64,000 bases of DNA, taken from contig JAQFVV010000283.1 in assembly GCA_028023455.1 (NCBI GenBank), positions 436,001 through 500,000 of the forward strand, given 5' to 3'. The DNA comes from Epiperipatus broadwayi. Lineage: Eukaryota > Onychophora > Udeonychophora > Euonychophora > Peripatidae. How positions within the stretch are numbered: the stretch's first letter is position 1; each line of letters opens with the position of its first letter. Shown in pieces: positions 23,881 through 35,414 of this stretch. The notes beneath the pieces are model-generated. The model did no database searches, had not been told where the DNA came from, and was given only the letters and a program-made list of their open reading frames with translations. The translations under genes were made by a program, and so were the position numbers.

Positions 23881-24193
23881 TACTTAATGTCGACCAATTA
23901 TTTCAGACATAAAACCTTCAGTATCCAATAATGGAATTAAAACAAACAATAATAATATAAATAATTAAAACAAATCAAAACCCTCATATGTAAATTCAGT
24001 AATTACAAAATAATTGACTATAGCATAATAATACATTAAATAAATATTGCATGCATTTTTTTATACAATTATATATATCATCTTATAATTTCCCTTCATT
24101 TTTAATCAACCAGTTGTTAACCAAATTTATACAAGTCTTGTAAATATTCATACAATTATTCAAATTATTTATAATAAAGTGTGTTTTATATAT

Positions 24194-26035
24194 TTACCTT
24201 CTTTTTGGATCTTTGATGTAATTTAAATATTTAATATTTTTTGTAGCATCTATTCTATGGCCATATTTCAAGTAATGAATGTATAATGCAGATTTATCAT
24301 CTCTTCTATTAATTGCATTATTATGTTCTTTGGCTCTTATCTCTAATTGTTTGCCAGTATCCCAAAGTAAATCATTTTACAAATTTCACATATAATTTTA
24401 TAATACAATTTCTTTTTTGTGCTGTATATCATCTCTTAACCTGTTGATCAAGATTTTTACTATTTGACCAGCCAATATTTATATTCTCATCAATATAATT
24501 TTCATTATACTTAAAGTTTTATAAATCCTAGGATAATACGAAAGTTTAATCCATTTCTTATTTGATTCATTATTACCATTATCAATACCATTATTATTTT
24601 CAAGAATTTTATCATCCACTATAGATTTTTTAGAATTAAAAAATATATCATTAATAGTTTTAGGATTATATCCATAATCTTTATATAATTTAATAAATTG
24701 ATTCTTTTACAACTGAGCTACACTTTTATCTATTAACATTTTTAATAATTTCTAATTTTTGTACCCATGCTTGTTGTGAATCTACGTGAATAATTTTTCT
24801 TAATTTATGTTCTTTAATAAAATGTTTTAAAGTAATTTTATTATCTTTATCTATATTAATTTCTATATCTAAATATTTAAACTTATCTTCAAATTCTATT
24901 ATTATTAAAGTCATTATAAATATTATTCATTGCTCTTTTATTACCAATAATTAAAATATCATAAACATATCTAGAATAATGTATTATTTCTTGACTAATT
25001 ATCCTTTTTGTAATTACAATATTTTCTAATTTATTTATAAAATATTGGTGATATTAAGCCACTAATTGCACAACCCATAACTCATCTCTCATTTATATTC
25101 CAAAATTCATTATATTTAAAATATAAACTATTGTGTATTAATTTTAAACCCTCTTTAATAATATTTATTATATTTATATCATCTATATGTTTACTTCAAT
25201 TTTTTATTAATATATCTATACTTTTAAGTCTTGGAATACTTGGACACATTTTTTTCAATATCTTTGTAAAAACAGTTTGATTCCTATTTAATTTTATACT
25301 ATTTAATGTATCAATAATACAATCTGCATTCTTTATAGAATAGTCACCATATCCAAAAATACCTCTTTTTCATTTATTTATTTACTTACAAAACTTCTGT
25401 AAAATAATATTACTAAAGTTAAACAACGGCCTCAATGGGTTATTATTTTTATGAATTTTAACCTTTCTAAAAATATATGGATTTTTATAAGAAGAATGAT
25501 ACAATAATGTATATTCATTTATATCTCTAATTCTATAATCATTCATTTTAGTGAGTAATTTTAAATATTTGTTTTTTATACCTGTAGTAGGATCTTTTAA
25601 TAATTTACTATATCCTTCTTTATTTATTTCATCTTCTATTCTGTCAATATAATCATTATAATACATGACAACAAATCTATTTCCTTTATCCTCTTTACAA
25701 ATAGTAATCCTTTCACAATCACAGATCTTAATATTAGTAACAAGACTCCTATATTTATAGTCCTTATAAGTAATTTTCTTTTCGTATAAATCTTTATTTA
25801 ATAAACAATTAATTTTCTTTTTATCATCAACTGATATATTTGTTAATTCAATACCAGTAACGATCTTCTTATTAATATCTTTATCTATTATAGGTATAAA
25901 ACATGTTTCTTTACTCAATAACATGTTTTGTTCATTAGAAAATTTAATTGACGTTAGATTTATGAAATTATTTTGCTGCTCCTTATTATAACTTATGAAT
26001 TTATAAAATTGTTGATCTTTAAAATTACGATTCAA
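24194..26035 (-). pseudogene. Penelope-like retroelement: reverse transcriptase plus GIY-YIG endonuclease, inactivated
   Basis: The first part is an uninterrupted minus-strand frame of 217 codons (26,035 to 25,382). It is bounded upstream by an in-frame TAG and has no ATG at its beginning. It contains the PLE N-terminal signatures ICKEDKGNRFVVMYYNDYID and FRKVKIHKNNNPLRPLFNF. Downstream, across frameshifts and a TGA, follow a motif-A region (KDIEK, then MCPSIPRLKSIDIL), VMGCAISGLISPIF, and the active-site box RYVYDILIIG, where the family has YVDD. D-to-Y is one base change and removes a catalytic aspartate. FEDKFKYLDIEI and HVDSQQAWVQKLEI follow. A GIY-YIG domain closes the element: CEICKMIYFG, a one-base frameshift, DTGKQLEIRAKEHNNAI and SALYIHYLKYGHRID, with the stop at 24,194-24,196. 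The coding order and length fit an endonuclease-positive PLE. Confidence 0.85.
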
Positions 26036-26139
26036 ATTTTTTGTCTAATATTTATTTAACATCCATGTCTATTTTTTATTGTATTTAACAATTATATGAC
26101 AATTCTATTTGTTCCTGTAATTATATAAAAAATATAAAC

Positions 26140-26215
26140 ATTAATACTCTTTTAACACTTTAAGCAAATATTTTTTATTTATAACAGTTTTGACTGTCCT
26201 AGCAGTCTTCTTCAG
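26140..26215 (-). ncRNA. Decayed hammerhead-like motif in the PLE 5' terminal repeat
   Basis: The minus strand has CTGAAGA, an extra A, a perfect 5-bp stem II (GACTG/CAGTC with loop ctagga) and AAAAC where a ribozyme needs GAAAC. The outer sequence (about 26,140-26,185) matches the block at 45.89-45.93 kb, which flanks the better preserved motif there. The G-to-A change in the GAAA box predicts loss of cleavage. It lies about 140 bp upstream of the PLE frame, on the same strand. Confidence 0.6.
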
Positions 26216-26729
26216 ATCTTAAAACTTTTACATTACCTCCACTTGTTGAAGTCTTTCCATTTATTTATTTTTATTAATATTTTTTTAATATCTTTTTTTT
26301 TAAAATATAAATTTACAAATATTTTTATTTAATATATCATATTTTTCATCTATAAAAATTTGAAGAATATAATTGTCTAATTTCCTTTTTTAATTTCCAT
26401 TTGCCAAATATCTTTTTATTATTTTTATCAAGGAATTTTACATTTTCATAATCAGCTACATTACTGGAAATTTCATGTTGAGGCACTCTGAAGTTTTACC
26501 CCTGAAATTGCTCTATATCAACTTAAACAATCACTGAAATTTTTTTGACTTCCATCTTATAATTGACACAAGGAAGAAGTGATGATTCTTTTTTATTTAA
26601 AGCATTTGATCCGAGTTTTCTTTTTTTTTTGTTTCCAATTGGTTTCCATAGCAACTTGGTATTATTAATAGTTATTTTTATTTTAAAATATAGAAATACA
26701 AGTATAGTATATTTACTTAAACTAGAAGT

Positions 26730-26885
26730 AATTAGAGGGGATTTTAATCCAAATTTTCAAATTCCCTTCATTTATACACTTCATCTTATATACTCCGATA
26801 TCCATGACAACATACATGTGAAAAAGATAAATGGCGGAGTGGATGAGTGAAGGGAATTTGAAAGTCTGGGTTCAAATTCCCTCTT
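26730..26885. mobile_element. Family E fragment, inverted pair
   Basis: The left half (about 26,730-26,825) is the complement of the family E 3' part (tttgaaaatttggattaaaatc in the minus sense). The right half (26,826-26,885) is the plus sense, ending in the B-box-like gggttcaaattccc. The ribozyme core is missing. Confidence 0.55.
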
Positions 26886-26889
26886 AATA

Positions 26890-28150
26890 AAGAAATCTAA
26901 TAAATTTTTAAATTTTACAATTATTATTATTTTAAATTTTTTTATAATTTATGTTATACACATGACATTTATACATTTTAGAATACATAGTAAAAAAAAG
27001 TGCATAGACATTTACCAAAAAGTCATGCATGTAAGCTCTGTCATGGAAGTTACGATATATGTAAGATAAATACCATTATTCCAAAATTTACAAATTCAAA
27101 ATTTTCTGTTATCCAAATTTTTTTAAGTCAGCCATCATAATTAGGAAATATATATAAAAATTACAATTTATGAAAAGTTGAATTGTTACAAAATTAGATT
27201 AAATTCTGTTTATTTATCTTCTATGCGTATATCTATAATATGTATTGAAATGTATTTGCACTAGAATGCAATAATTTTTCATTTTGGCATTAATCTTTTA
27301 ACAATAGCAATTATTTTTGTTTCTGATGTATTTTTTAGTGAAAAAACTCTTTATTCTTTATTATGTATTTGTTTTTGAAAATTTTATGTTAAAAGTATAC
27401 ATTCACAAAATGAAAATAATCTGGACAATGAAATATCAACTTTGGAAATAAATGGAACAAACAAAACAAAAGATGTCATTGTATTTTAATGAAGAAAAAA
27501 ATATTCATTAAATCTGTATATTTAATGCAATTTAAGATAATATATAATGAAAATAGTCATTATAATTTAAAAATGAATTCTTAATTACAAAAAATAATAA
27601 GAATGTTTGTGGTATTATCTAGTTTCTAATAAGAAAGTTATTGATAGCAAGTTGCTTTATATTGGCAATCAATAAATTTTCACTTGACTAATTGCCTGCT
27701 AAAAATATATATTCAAATAAAACCTAAATATAAACATCAAATATCTTTTAAGAAACAAATATTTAGGAATTTTACAAACAAAATAAAAATAAACAAATAA
27801 AGAAATTATGTTTAAACTTAATTTTAATTTTATATGATGTCAACAAAAATTTGATGCAAGCTTAGTAAGGGACTTTCTTCTCAATGGAGATTCTGTAGTC
27901 TGTTGTATTATTTTTTCCTTAATATCAAATCCACTCTCATTAAGTAATATTAAATTAGAATTAAAATTTTAAGCCATTTCTAATCATTAAAATTGTTCAG
28001 TCTTTTTTTTCTAATTTAAGTTTTTATCTTAAAAGAGAGTGGCATAAGTAATACATGAAAATTAATTAAAGAATTAAATTTTTATTTTCAAAACAAATGT
28101 CAACAGAAGTATAAAAATAAAAAAACCAATATTTGATAACTTTTATATGT
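26890..28150. other. A/T-rich DNA, no gene recognised
   Basis: Low-complexity A/T sequence dense in stops on both strands. Confidence 0.4.
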
Positions 28151-28154
28151 GCTG

Positions 28155-28188
28155 TCATCATCATCAATCCACTGCAGGATGAAGGTCA
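28155..28188 (-). mobile_element. Very short RTE LINE 3' end
   Basis: The minus strand reads gaccttcatcctgcagtgg and attgatgatgatgac: the last dozen codons plus the (GAT)n tail of the RTE family. An extreme 5' truncation. Confidence 0.65.
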
Positions 28189-28437
28189 CAATGTAATAAA
28201 TATATGCACAGAGTAAAATATATATAGAAAACACATTTATGAAAAATTTGAATTGTTAAAAAAAACTAGAATGATTTGTTTTTAATTTTCAACTATAAAA
28301 AAAAAAAATTGTAATTCTATAGTAAACACTTATTTTTAAAATGTCAATGGAAAAATGATGATAATGAATCATCAAATATCCAATCATTTTTATTAAGTCA
28401 AATATTATGGAGTATTTATATATATGTTGTCTATTTA

Positions 28438-28520
28438 CAGCTTTGAAGAAGGCTATTTGATAGTCAAAACTGTCTGTTTTTGGAAATATGGAATAATAAA
28501 ATATTTTATTTGCCTTGTAT
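28438..28520 (+). ncRNA. Decayed PLE-type hammerhead-like motif
   Basis: The plus strand has TTTGAAGA, an extra A, a 6-bp stem II (GGCTAT/ATAGTC), then AAAAC and the tail 'tttttggaaatatggaataa', which is shared with the locus at 53.11 kb. Both catalytic boxes carry substitutions. Confidence 0.45.
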
Positions 28521-28617
28521 AAAATGAAAAGAATGTGTTAGTAAGTTAGTAAATTTATTAATAAAATTTAATTTTTATTTATTTTTATAATGAATATTTT
28601 TTTTAGCAATATTCTCT

Positions 28618-28764
28618 AAATTATAATATAACAATTTGTCAATTGCTAAAACAGAGAATCTTTAATAAATAAAATAACTATTGCCAAGCGCTTTCAATTC
28701 CTATGAGTCCTTACTTATTAAAGATTCTCTGTTTTAGCAATTAACAAATTGTTATATTGTAATT
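28618..28764. repeat. Foldback MITE with 55-bp arms
   Basis: The left arm (28,618-28,672) and right arm (28,710-28,764) are reverse complements at all but about three positions, around a 37-bp centre. Both contain attgctaaaacagagaatct or its complement. No coding capacity. Confidence 0.8.
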
Positions 28765-28924
28765 TATAAGTTATATTAATAGAAATATTATATTGATTTA
28801 TTATTTACAATATTCTCTAATAAATTATATTTAATAAATTATGTTAATAAATTATATGAAAATAAGTCTCTTAAAAACTTTTATTTCAACTTTGCATTTT
28901 CCATGATGTTTATTTAAAATTCAA

Positions 28925-28975
28925 TTGTCTGACAATTTTGATTGTCTAGCAGTGTTCTGCAGAGTTGCAAAATAC
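28925..28975 (-). ncRNA. Decayed PLE-type hammerhead-like motif
   Basis: The minus strand reads CTGCAGAACACTG, ctag, ACAATC, AAAAT: the same layout as the 26.2 kb motif with both boxes mutated. Supported mainly by similarity to that locus. Confidence 0.35.
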
Positions 28976-29305
28976 AATTGTTATATTATTTTTTTGTATA
29001 TTTACACAAATTTTTTATATCCTATTGTATACACTTATATCTACTATACATTACTATTATTTATTTAACATTTTATTATTTTTAATAATGCTAAATGTGT
29101 GTGTATATCAAAATAAATTTATTGCATGTTTTTAACTATAAAATTATAAGCTTTAATTCAGACTAAAATGTAATAATAGATATATGAAGCTTTTTTTTAT
29201 GTTTTTCATAGGTCTATTATTGCATTGCATGTTTTTATAAATAAATACAAAATAATGTAAAGTGATTGTACTTCACAGTGCTGAAGAAATCTTGTAGATA
29301 GTTGA

Positions 29306-29783
29306 AACTATGTGCTTGAAAAGGAAAGTTTTTAATAAATGGGTTTTACCAGTTCTTACTTATGGATCTGAGACTTGGACACTTACTAGAAGAGCAATAC
29401 AGAGACTTCCGACCACTCAAAGAAGTATGGAAAGATGCATGTTGGGAGTAACAAGAAGAGATCGACAACACAATATATGAGTAAGAGAACAAACAGGTGT
29501 TACTGACCTCATTGAAAAAATTAAAAAACTGAAGTGGAATTGGGCTGGACATATTGCTAGAAGAGATGATAATAGATGGACAACTGAAATCTTAAACTGG
29601 ATTCCAAAAGATTGTAAAAGTCCCAGAAAGAGACCACATGTGAGATGGATGAATGAAATAAGAAAGTGTGCAGCGGTGATGTGAAGAAGAGAAACTAAAG
29701 ATCGGAGAAGATAGATTGAACTTGGAGAAACCTTCATCCTGCAGTGGATTGATAATGGTTGGTGATGATGATGATGATGATGA
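29306..29783 (+). mobile_element. RTE-clade LINE 3' end, longest copy of the tail
   Basis: Translation with two or three stops gives LKRKVFNKWVLPVLTYGSET, WTLTRRAIQRL, TTQRSMERCMLGVTRRD, REQTGVTDLIEKIKKLKWNW, AGHIARRDDNRW, LNWIPKDCKSPRKRPHVRW and the IELGETFILQWIDNG tail, then (GAT)n. The first part is the end of the reverse-transcriptase/thumb region. The insertion abuts a decayed hammerhead-like block (about 29,275-29,310: CTGAAGA ... GTTGAAAC), which may have been its target or part of a chimeric transcript. Confidence 0.85.
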
Positions 29784-29884
29784 GTACACATTTTTCGCGC
29801 TGACACTAGCCTGTAATTTTGAAAATATTCCATTGCTACTAGTTCTGTCGATGTAAGATTCCAAATTTTAATCATTTCTAAAAA

Positions 29885-31020
29885 TGATAAGGCAGAAAAG
29901 GAATGTTAAAAAAATCACTTGTTAACAATGTTAAAAAAAGGTAATAATTTTAGCCTTATGTTATCTGTTCGCGTCGTGTTAAGTGTTTATCACGTGTAAC
30001 ATTTGGACGTTATGTTGTGAATGGAATTTATTAAAAAATGTATTCGAATTCTTTAAAATTAACATTCAATTTAGAATACATTTGGTAATAATTTTTAAAG
30101 TAAACAAGCTACAAATATTCGAAAAAATAATTTCGAAAAAATGGATTATTTAAAATAAAATGGGTAGCAAACTTCCAGAGTATCGGCTTAATCAGAAAAG
30201 ATATCTGTTTAAAGTTTCGTTTAAAAACTCCTAATATGAATTAGTTTGTTCGTTTGTTTAGAATAAAAAAATGTATAAATTGCTGTCATTGTTTTTGTTT
30301 ATATATGTTTCTGACTTTTCTAGATTATATATTTGTTTCTTGCTTATATTAATTTTAATTATTATATTAATGCTTCATATCATCAATAATCTCACAAGAA
30401 AAGAGAGTCTCTAATGGAACAAAATGACAGATGCATGTTTTCTTGTGGCTGGTTTTATTGTGGGCGTTTGTTAATAAAAGCGTGTATACTGTATTTTAAC
30501 TTTATTTAAGCAAATATTTCTGACATTACTTAAAACTTTTTTATATTAATTTGAAATGATAGATAGATTGATTTCTTTTCAAAAAATTTTAAAAGAATCC
30601 TTTCAATTTTATTTTTTTTATCTTGATATTATCAGAAGCTTTGTTTTATGCTGAATTTTAAAGAAGCAATTATACTAGCAAATTACTAGCATGTATGGTG
30701 GTGGGGTGGGGGGGGGGGTAAGTATTGAACCACTATAGTAAATTACTAAACTTGGTTTTTAACAGATCACATAACATAATGTTAGGTTATTTTCTTGAAA
30801 GAAAAAAAAGTAGACAAAAATGTTGATCACAACAAACGTATAATGAAACGTAAAATATTTATTTGCAAGTAAATATCACATAACTATTGTATGGAGAGTT
30901 TTGTCTGTTCGAGTAAATACTGATTTATTTTAATTGTAAAAGGTATATTTTTTCAGAGGAATGAATTTTTCTTTAAAAAAAAAAAGTGTCATTGTTTAGT
31001 TGATTGATATAATTAAGAGC
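29885..31020. other. A/T-rich DNA, no gene recognised
   Basis: It contains a few CpG-bearing stretches (29,960-30,010) and a G run with interruptions at about 30,700-30,718. No supported gene or repeat family. Confidence 0.4.
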
Positions 31021-31029
31021 AATTTACAT

Positions 31030-31283
31030 TGGAGTTCAGATTTCAGATCACACAACAAAGTATGGAAAGTTGTATGTTAGGAGTAACAAGAAATGGTCGA
31101 AAACAAAATACATGGGCGAGAGAACAAATAGGTGTTACTGACGTCATTGAAAGAACCAACAAACTGGAAGTGGAGTTGGGTTGCAATATTGCTAGAAGAG
31201 ATGATAATAGATGGACAGTTGAAATCTTAAACTGGATTCCAAGAGATTGTAAAAGACTTAGAAAGAAGCCTTATGTAAGGTGA
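31030..31283 (+). mobile_element. RTE LINE fragment lacking its 3' tail
   Basis: The continuous frame reads FQITQQSMESCMLGVTRNGR, then AREQIGVTDVIERTNKLEVE, RRDDNRWTVEILNWIPRDCK and RLRKKPYVR, and breaks off where the family continues WMDEIRK. It is unusual for an RTE copy to end inside the coding tail, so a later deletion or recombination at about 31,283 is likely. The sequence right after it is the exon-like segment described next. Confidence 0.8.
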
Positions 31284-31428
31284 ATATGTAATATTAAGCA
31301 TCATCAAATGTTTGTTCATTTCACTAACTGCTCCTTTAAATGTAGTTACGGAATTAATAAATTCTGCAGATGTTTCATCATCCAGCCATTGAAGCTCAAA
31401 ATCCTGATCAAATTTAAATGAAAATTTG
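31284..31428 (-). CDS. Exon-like open frame of an unrecognised gene
   Basis: On the minus strand an acceptor-like tract (tttattcttcatgcaacag, ending at 31,429) opens a frame that reads KFSFKFDQDFELQWLDDETS, AEFINSVTTFKGAVSEMNKH and LMMLNITYS. The frame then runs into the RTE fragment at 31,283. Composition is protein-like, with acidic and aromatic residues well mixed, and the only good GT inside the frame (GTTAGT, about 31,335) is moderate. It could be an exon truncated by the RTE junction, or part of an unrecognised transposase. I cannot assign a family. Confidence 0.35.
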
Positions 31429-32039
31429 CTGTTGCATGAAGAATAAATATACATTTACTTTATTTTCTGGTTCAATTGAAATTCATTTTGTAATTCTGTA
31501 ATCAATTCATGAATCGTTTTAAATATTAATAAAATTAGATTAATTGAGGTAACGTATTTTATATAAATGTTACAGTGTAGCTGTGCTTAATACTAAGCGC
31601 ATGTCATAATACAACTGGAAATCTTGGGGTGTCTATACACTGAGTGGGTATGATGATTCCTCTAATTGTATATAACAAAAATTTCCAAGAAAATTGCATT
31701 CTCTTATATTTTAAACAAAAAATCTATGGTCATTTTGTTATTTTATTGAAATATAATATGGACATTTATAAAGCTTTTAAAATACAGTACAAAATGTGGA
31801 CATATTGTAGCCCTAATAATATTTTAATTGAATAGATCATTTTATTTTCCACACGTTTTATGAAGTATTTTTTTAAAGTCTACCCTAAAATTATTACTTT
31901 TTTTGTATTGGCTATAAAACCAAAAAAGTATCACATGCCACCAGCGTACATAATAATTTTCAAAAGCAAACAATACACTTCCAATTTTGTCATTTATCGT
32001 AATTTTAAGTAATTAAATTCTAGATGGAAGTGCTTATTA

Positions 32040-32490
32040 AATCTATATCCCATATTGACCACTATAACCACAGATTATGTCTGGCTTATGGATTTTGTCT
32101 GAGAATTTTTGGAACTGGATCTAATGCACCTGGATGTCTTTCTTTTTTGGATGTAATGAACTTTAACCAACAGCCACGTTTTACTCTTTTTTTAAATATA
32201 ATCAGGGCTATGCAAGCTTAATTTGCTTGCACAGTTATGTAGATCTAATACCAGATTAATATCTATTTTTGTAGGTTCCTTTATCTTTTGGTTAGGATTA
32301 TTATATCCTTCTCCACTAAAAAATTTTTACTTGATACTAGCATAAGCAATGCCTTTTAATAGAAAGCTTTATACAAGTTCACTTCATCACTTATTGTAAG
32401 TTTGAGCAAACAAATCCCTAGCCAATGCTGTCCTACCTGCATCCACAGATTAGTCTCTGGCTTATAGTCTTCATCAGTGATACTGTAATA
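32040..32490 (-). mobile_element. Ribozyme-bearing repeat family C, partial dimer (375-bp spacing)
   Basis: Two related blocks starting cagat (32,071 and 32,446) are about 375 bp apart. On the minus strand the second has CTGATGA intact, a stem II segment and GAGA in place of GAAA, then CTAATCTG. The first is more degraded (CAGACAA ... GACA). The arrangement and spacing resemble family A. Degenerate and inactive as read. Confidence 0.45.
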
Positions 32491-32843
32491 ATCAATGCTT
32501 ATTGAGTTATACATTAGAATTAAGAAAGATGATCAACTCCTATCATTACTGTTGGTTATATTACTGCTTTTGTTTTTTATTATCATCATTATTGTTTTTA
32601 TATTTTCTTGGATTTTTCATTTTTTATTACTTTCATAGCAATGTAATATGTAGGATAAAACTAGTCTTCTTCCAGAAATTAAAACTGTAAATACAGTTTT
32701 TTTTTTTTTTTGTAAAATTTAGAACTCTAGGTATAGTATGCAATTATAATAATCAACCTTTAAGATATCAACAATCTCAACCTAGAGTCCAGGCAACCTC
32801 CTTTAACAATAAAGATGGTACCTCCTTTATCTATGGTCTAATA

Positions 32844-33333
32844 CAGGGGTGGGCAAATAGTGGCCTGAGGGCCACATGCAGCCCGCTAACAGTTTTTATG
32901 CGGTCTGCCAAGACAATCAGAAAAATTCACCTTGAACTGAGATTTTCTTCCCACGTGCGACCAGATATTCATCTCGTATTTTCCACTAGGATGGCCAATA
33001 CACATGCGCAGTGTAAATACGATGTGCAGTGCTTTTCCAGTTGATCTGGTTAATTTCAATTTTGACTTTGCATTAGCAAATATATATCTTTCCAACTTTA
33101 GTGAAACCATGAACCCTCAAAAAAAAATGTAAAATCGGTAATAAATATCATGTGTTTAATGAAGAATGGACAAAGAAATATTTCTTTGGTAATACAGGGA
33201 ATAAAGCAGTGTGTTTATTGTGTCATGAAAAAAAGGTACGGCCCTCTGCTAACCTTCGCTTCCACAAAGTGGCCCCGATGCGGCCTTCCGCCAACCTCGG
33301 TGGCCCCCGAGCCAAAACAATTGCTCATCCCTG
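32844..33333 (+). mobile_element. hAT transposon deletion derivative with 8-bp TSD
   Basis: Terminal inverted repeats begin CAGGGGTGGGCAAA at the left and, as complement, CAGGGATGAGCAA at the right, a typical hAT (Charlie-like) terminus. The flanks are gtctaata (32,836-32,843) and gactaata (33,334-33,341), an 8-bp duplication with one difference. Inside, after ATGAACCCTC, a frame with one early frameshift reads VFNEEWTKKYFF and KAVCLLCHEKK. This is the start of the N-terminal zinc-finger region of hAT transposases of the GTF2IRD2/EPM2AIP1-related type. The rest of the transposase is deleted. The total length of 490 bp makes it non-autonomous. Confidence 0.9.
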
Positions 33334-33502
33334 GACTAATATATTTATATAGACACTAAAGATCACAACTTGACCAAAGAGTATGAGATTAATAATGCAA
33401 GGAAGTTTAAACAAACCTCATTAATCAGGCAAATATAACCCATTCTGAAAGCAGACTAATAAATAATCATTTATATCTTTCAAATTCCTTATAAAGTATA
33501 TA

Positions 33503-33773
33503 TTTACTAAGACAATAAAGCCAATTACTCAAGGCTTTAGTAGATTTATAAATTTAGATGATAACTATCAACAATCTCCTTGGTCAAGTTGCAAGTTGCA
33601 ATCTTTAATGTCTACATAAATATATCAGACCATAGATAAAAGTGGTACCACATTTACTATTAAATGATGTTGCCTTGACTCTACATTGAGATCCTTGATA
33701 GTTGAAGGGTTGATTATTATCATCTAAATTTATAAACCTATTAAAGGCTTGAGTAATTGGCTTGTTTTAGTAT
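33503..33773. repeat. Foldback element with about 70-bp arms
   Basis: Arms at about 33,503-33,575 and 33,700-33,773 are reverse complements (shared block gccaattactcaa and tttataaatttagatgataa). The central part (33,575-33,735) is in turn the complement of 32,738-32,843 plus 33,334-33,395. The hAT insertion therefore lies in a second, inverted copy of this element. Confidence 0.7.
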
Positions 33774-34344
33774 GTAATTGTAAACCAAACTAAAGCTGTT
33801 AAAAATACTTCATTTATAGATTTTAATAAATTTGTTAAAGTAACGATTAAAATAAGATATGTATAGTAAAACAAAACACTGGCATCAACTTCACAATTAT
33901 CAATGTATCAATAAGTAAATAAGTAGCAACGGACAGTTGTTTATGACAAGACTACCACGAAGAAGAAAGTTTATGCCAAAATTTCATTAATATTACATAA
34001 CATTTAACATCATGAAAAAATGGCTGGTTTTAGAATATTTTTTACTTTGAAATAAAATATGTAAATTTTAATCAGTTATCCAACATTGAAATACAAGTTA
34101 ATTAATTGTTGAATGTAAAACATAAAAGAAAAGATATTTTAAATACTTTAATTAAGTTTACGACATAGTTGGAGAAGAAAAGTATTGAAGAGAAGAAATG
34201 AATTTTATTACCATTTATGAAAGAAAGAATGTGATATGATTATAGCAGCTGTTTTTTGATCTTTTGATAAGTGTTTTCCTGAAAGTTTGTGATGATGGTA
34301 TTTTAATTGTATTTATATGTTGGACTATTTCTGTCATCTAATAT

Positions 34345-34620
34345 GAGTAGTTGAATGGCTCAGTTGGTTAGAATTTTACCTTAAAATTCAATACTCAAGA
34401 ATAGAATCCAGGTTTGATTCCCATGCTAATACTGTCACTGGTCAGGTCAGCAACACCTGAAGAAGAGGGGAGAATAATATCTCATGAAACATTGTGCATA
34501 TACTAACTAACTTGTGTGCTACTACTAATAGTTGAATGTATTTGGAATATTTAAATAATGGTAAATTTTTCTAAAGACATTCAACACTCAGATGATGGAA
34601 ATAGTCCAACATACAAATAC
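34345..34620 (+). mobile_element. tRNA-derived SINE, family F
   Basis: It has an A box (TGGCTCAGTTGGTTAGA at 34,356) and B box (GGTTTGATTCCC at 34,411-34,422) like an isoleucine-type tRNA. A body follows with the gtcactggtcaggtcagcaa block, then a PLE-like 'cctgaagaagag' block and an end gatgatggaaatagtccaac. Copies are at 1.0, 43.2-43.6 and 55.9 kb. Confidence 0.75.
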
Positions 34621-35414
34621 AATTTTGGTGTGTTTTTATGTAGCGCTAAATACTGGCAGTTATTAGCAGAAAGGATTTTGTTGATAAAATCAACTAATGT
34701 AATGTTATATGTCAATTAGCATGTAAGTATATGTAGGTCAAGTTTTACTGATCCATTAAAATGTGCATTGAGAAAGAGAGTGTCTATATAAATTTGTGTT
34801 ATTATATGGATTGATTTAAGTCTATATTTGCAGACTATTTAATTGCATGCAGTAGAAGTTTTGTCTTGACAGTATTCTTATTTTGCATCTGGAAAATATT
34901 TTGAAAAAAACAGGAGGCATATTTTATATATATACAATGAATAATTTATTAAAACAATGTAATTATGCAAATATACACAAAATTATAGAAGGTTGACCAT
35001 TCATGTTAGAACATTAATGATGCATGATATTCAAGAGATTTTGATTTTTTTAAATTCTAGCTATAAATCCTACTACTGGAGATGGCCCTTCTGCCGTAAG
35101 CTGGCTATGACTTTTATCTATTTATTTATACATTGGTATATTGAAAATTGTGGAGTTAATTCCAGTGTTTCACTTTATTATACAGTATATATAAAGTTAA
35201 GTTTAAGTATCTCCTAATGGTTATATGAAGTTAAATTGCAACATGAGCTATATGTTTTACTTGAAAAAGTGTGTTTAAAATGTATCTATAGCATGAGAGC
35301 TTGGTTTGACTTCTGGACTGATGGATAGTTGTGATAGGATTAAGCTAGATGAAAGATGTATTGATAAAATCAAAACTTGCAAATATATTACAAGATAAAT
35401 ATTACATATGAAGA

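Noticed and set aside
29417-29875. 152-residue minus-strand open frame with histidine run
   Set aside because: Antisense of the RTE tail at 29.3-29.8 kb; the histidines come from the (GAT)n tail.
34345-34430. tRNA gene
   Set aside because: A and B boxes are good but there is no cloverleaf with a paired acceptor stem, and the body is shared with dispersed copies: it is a SINE head.
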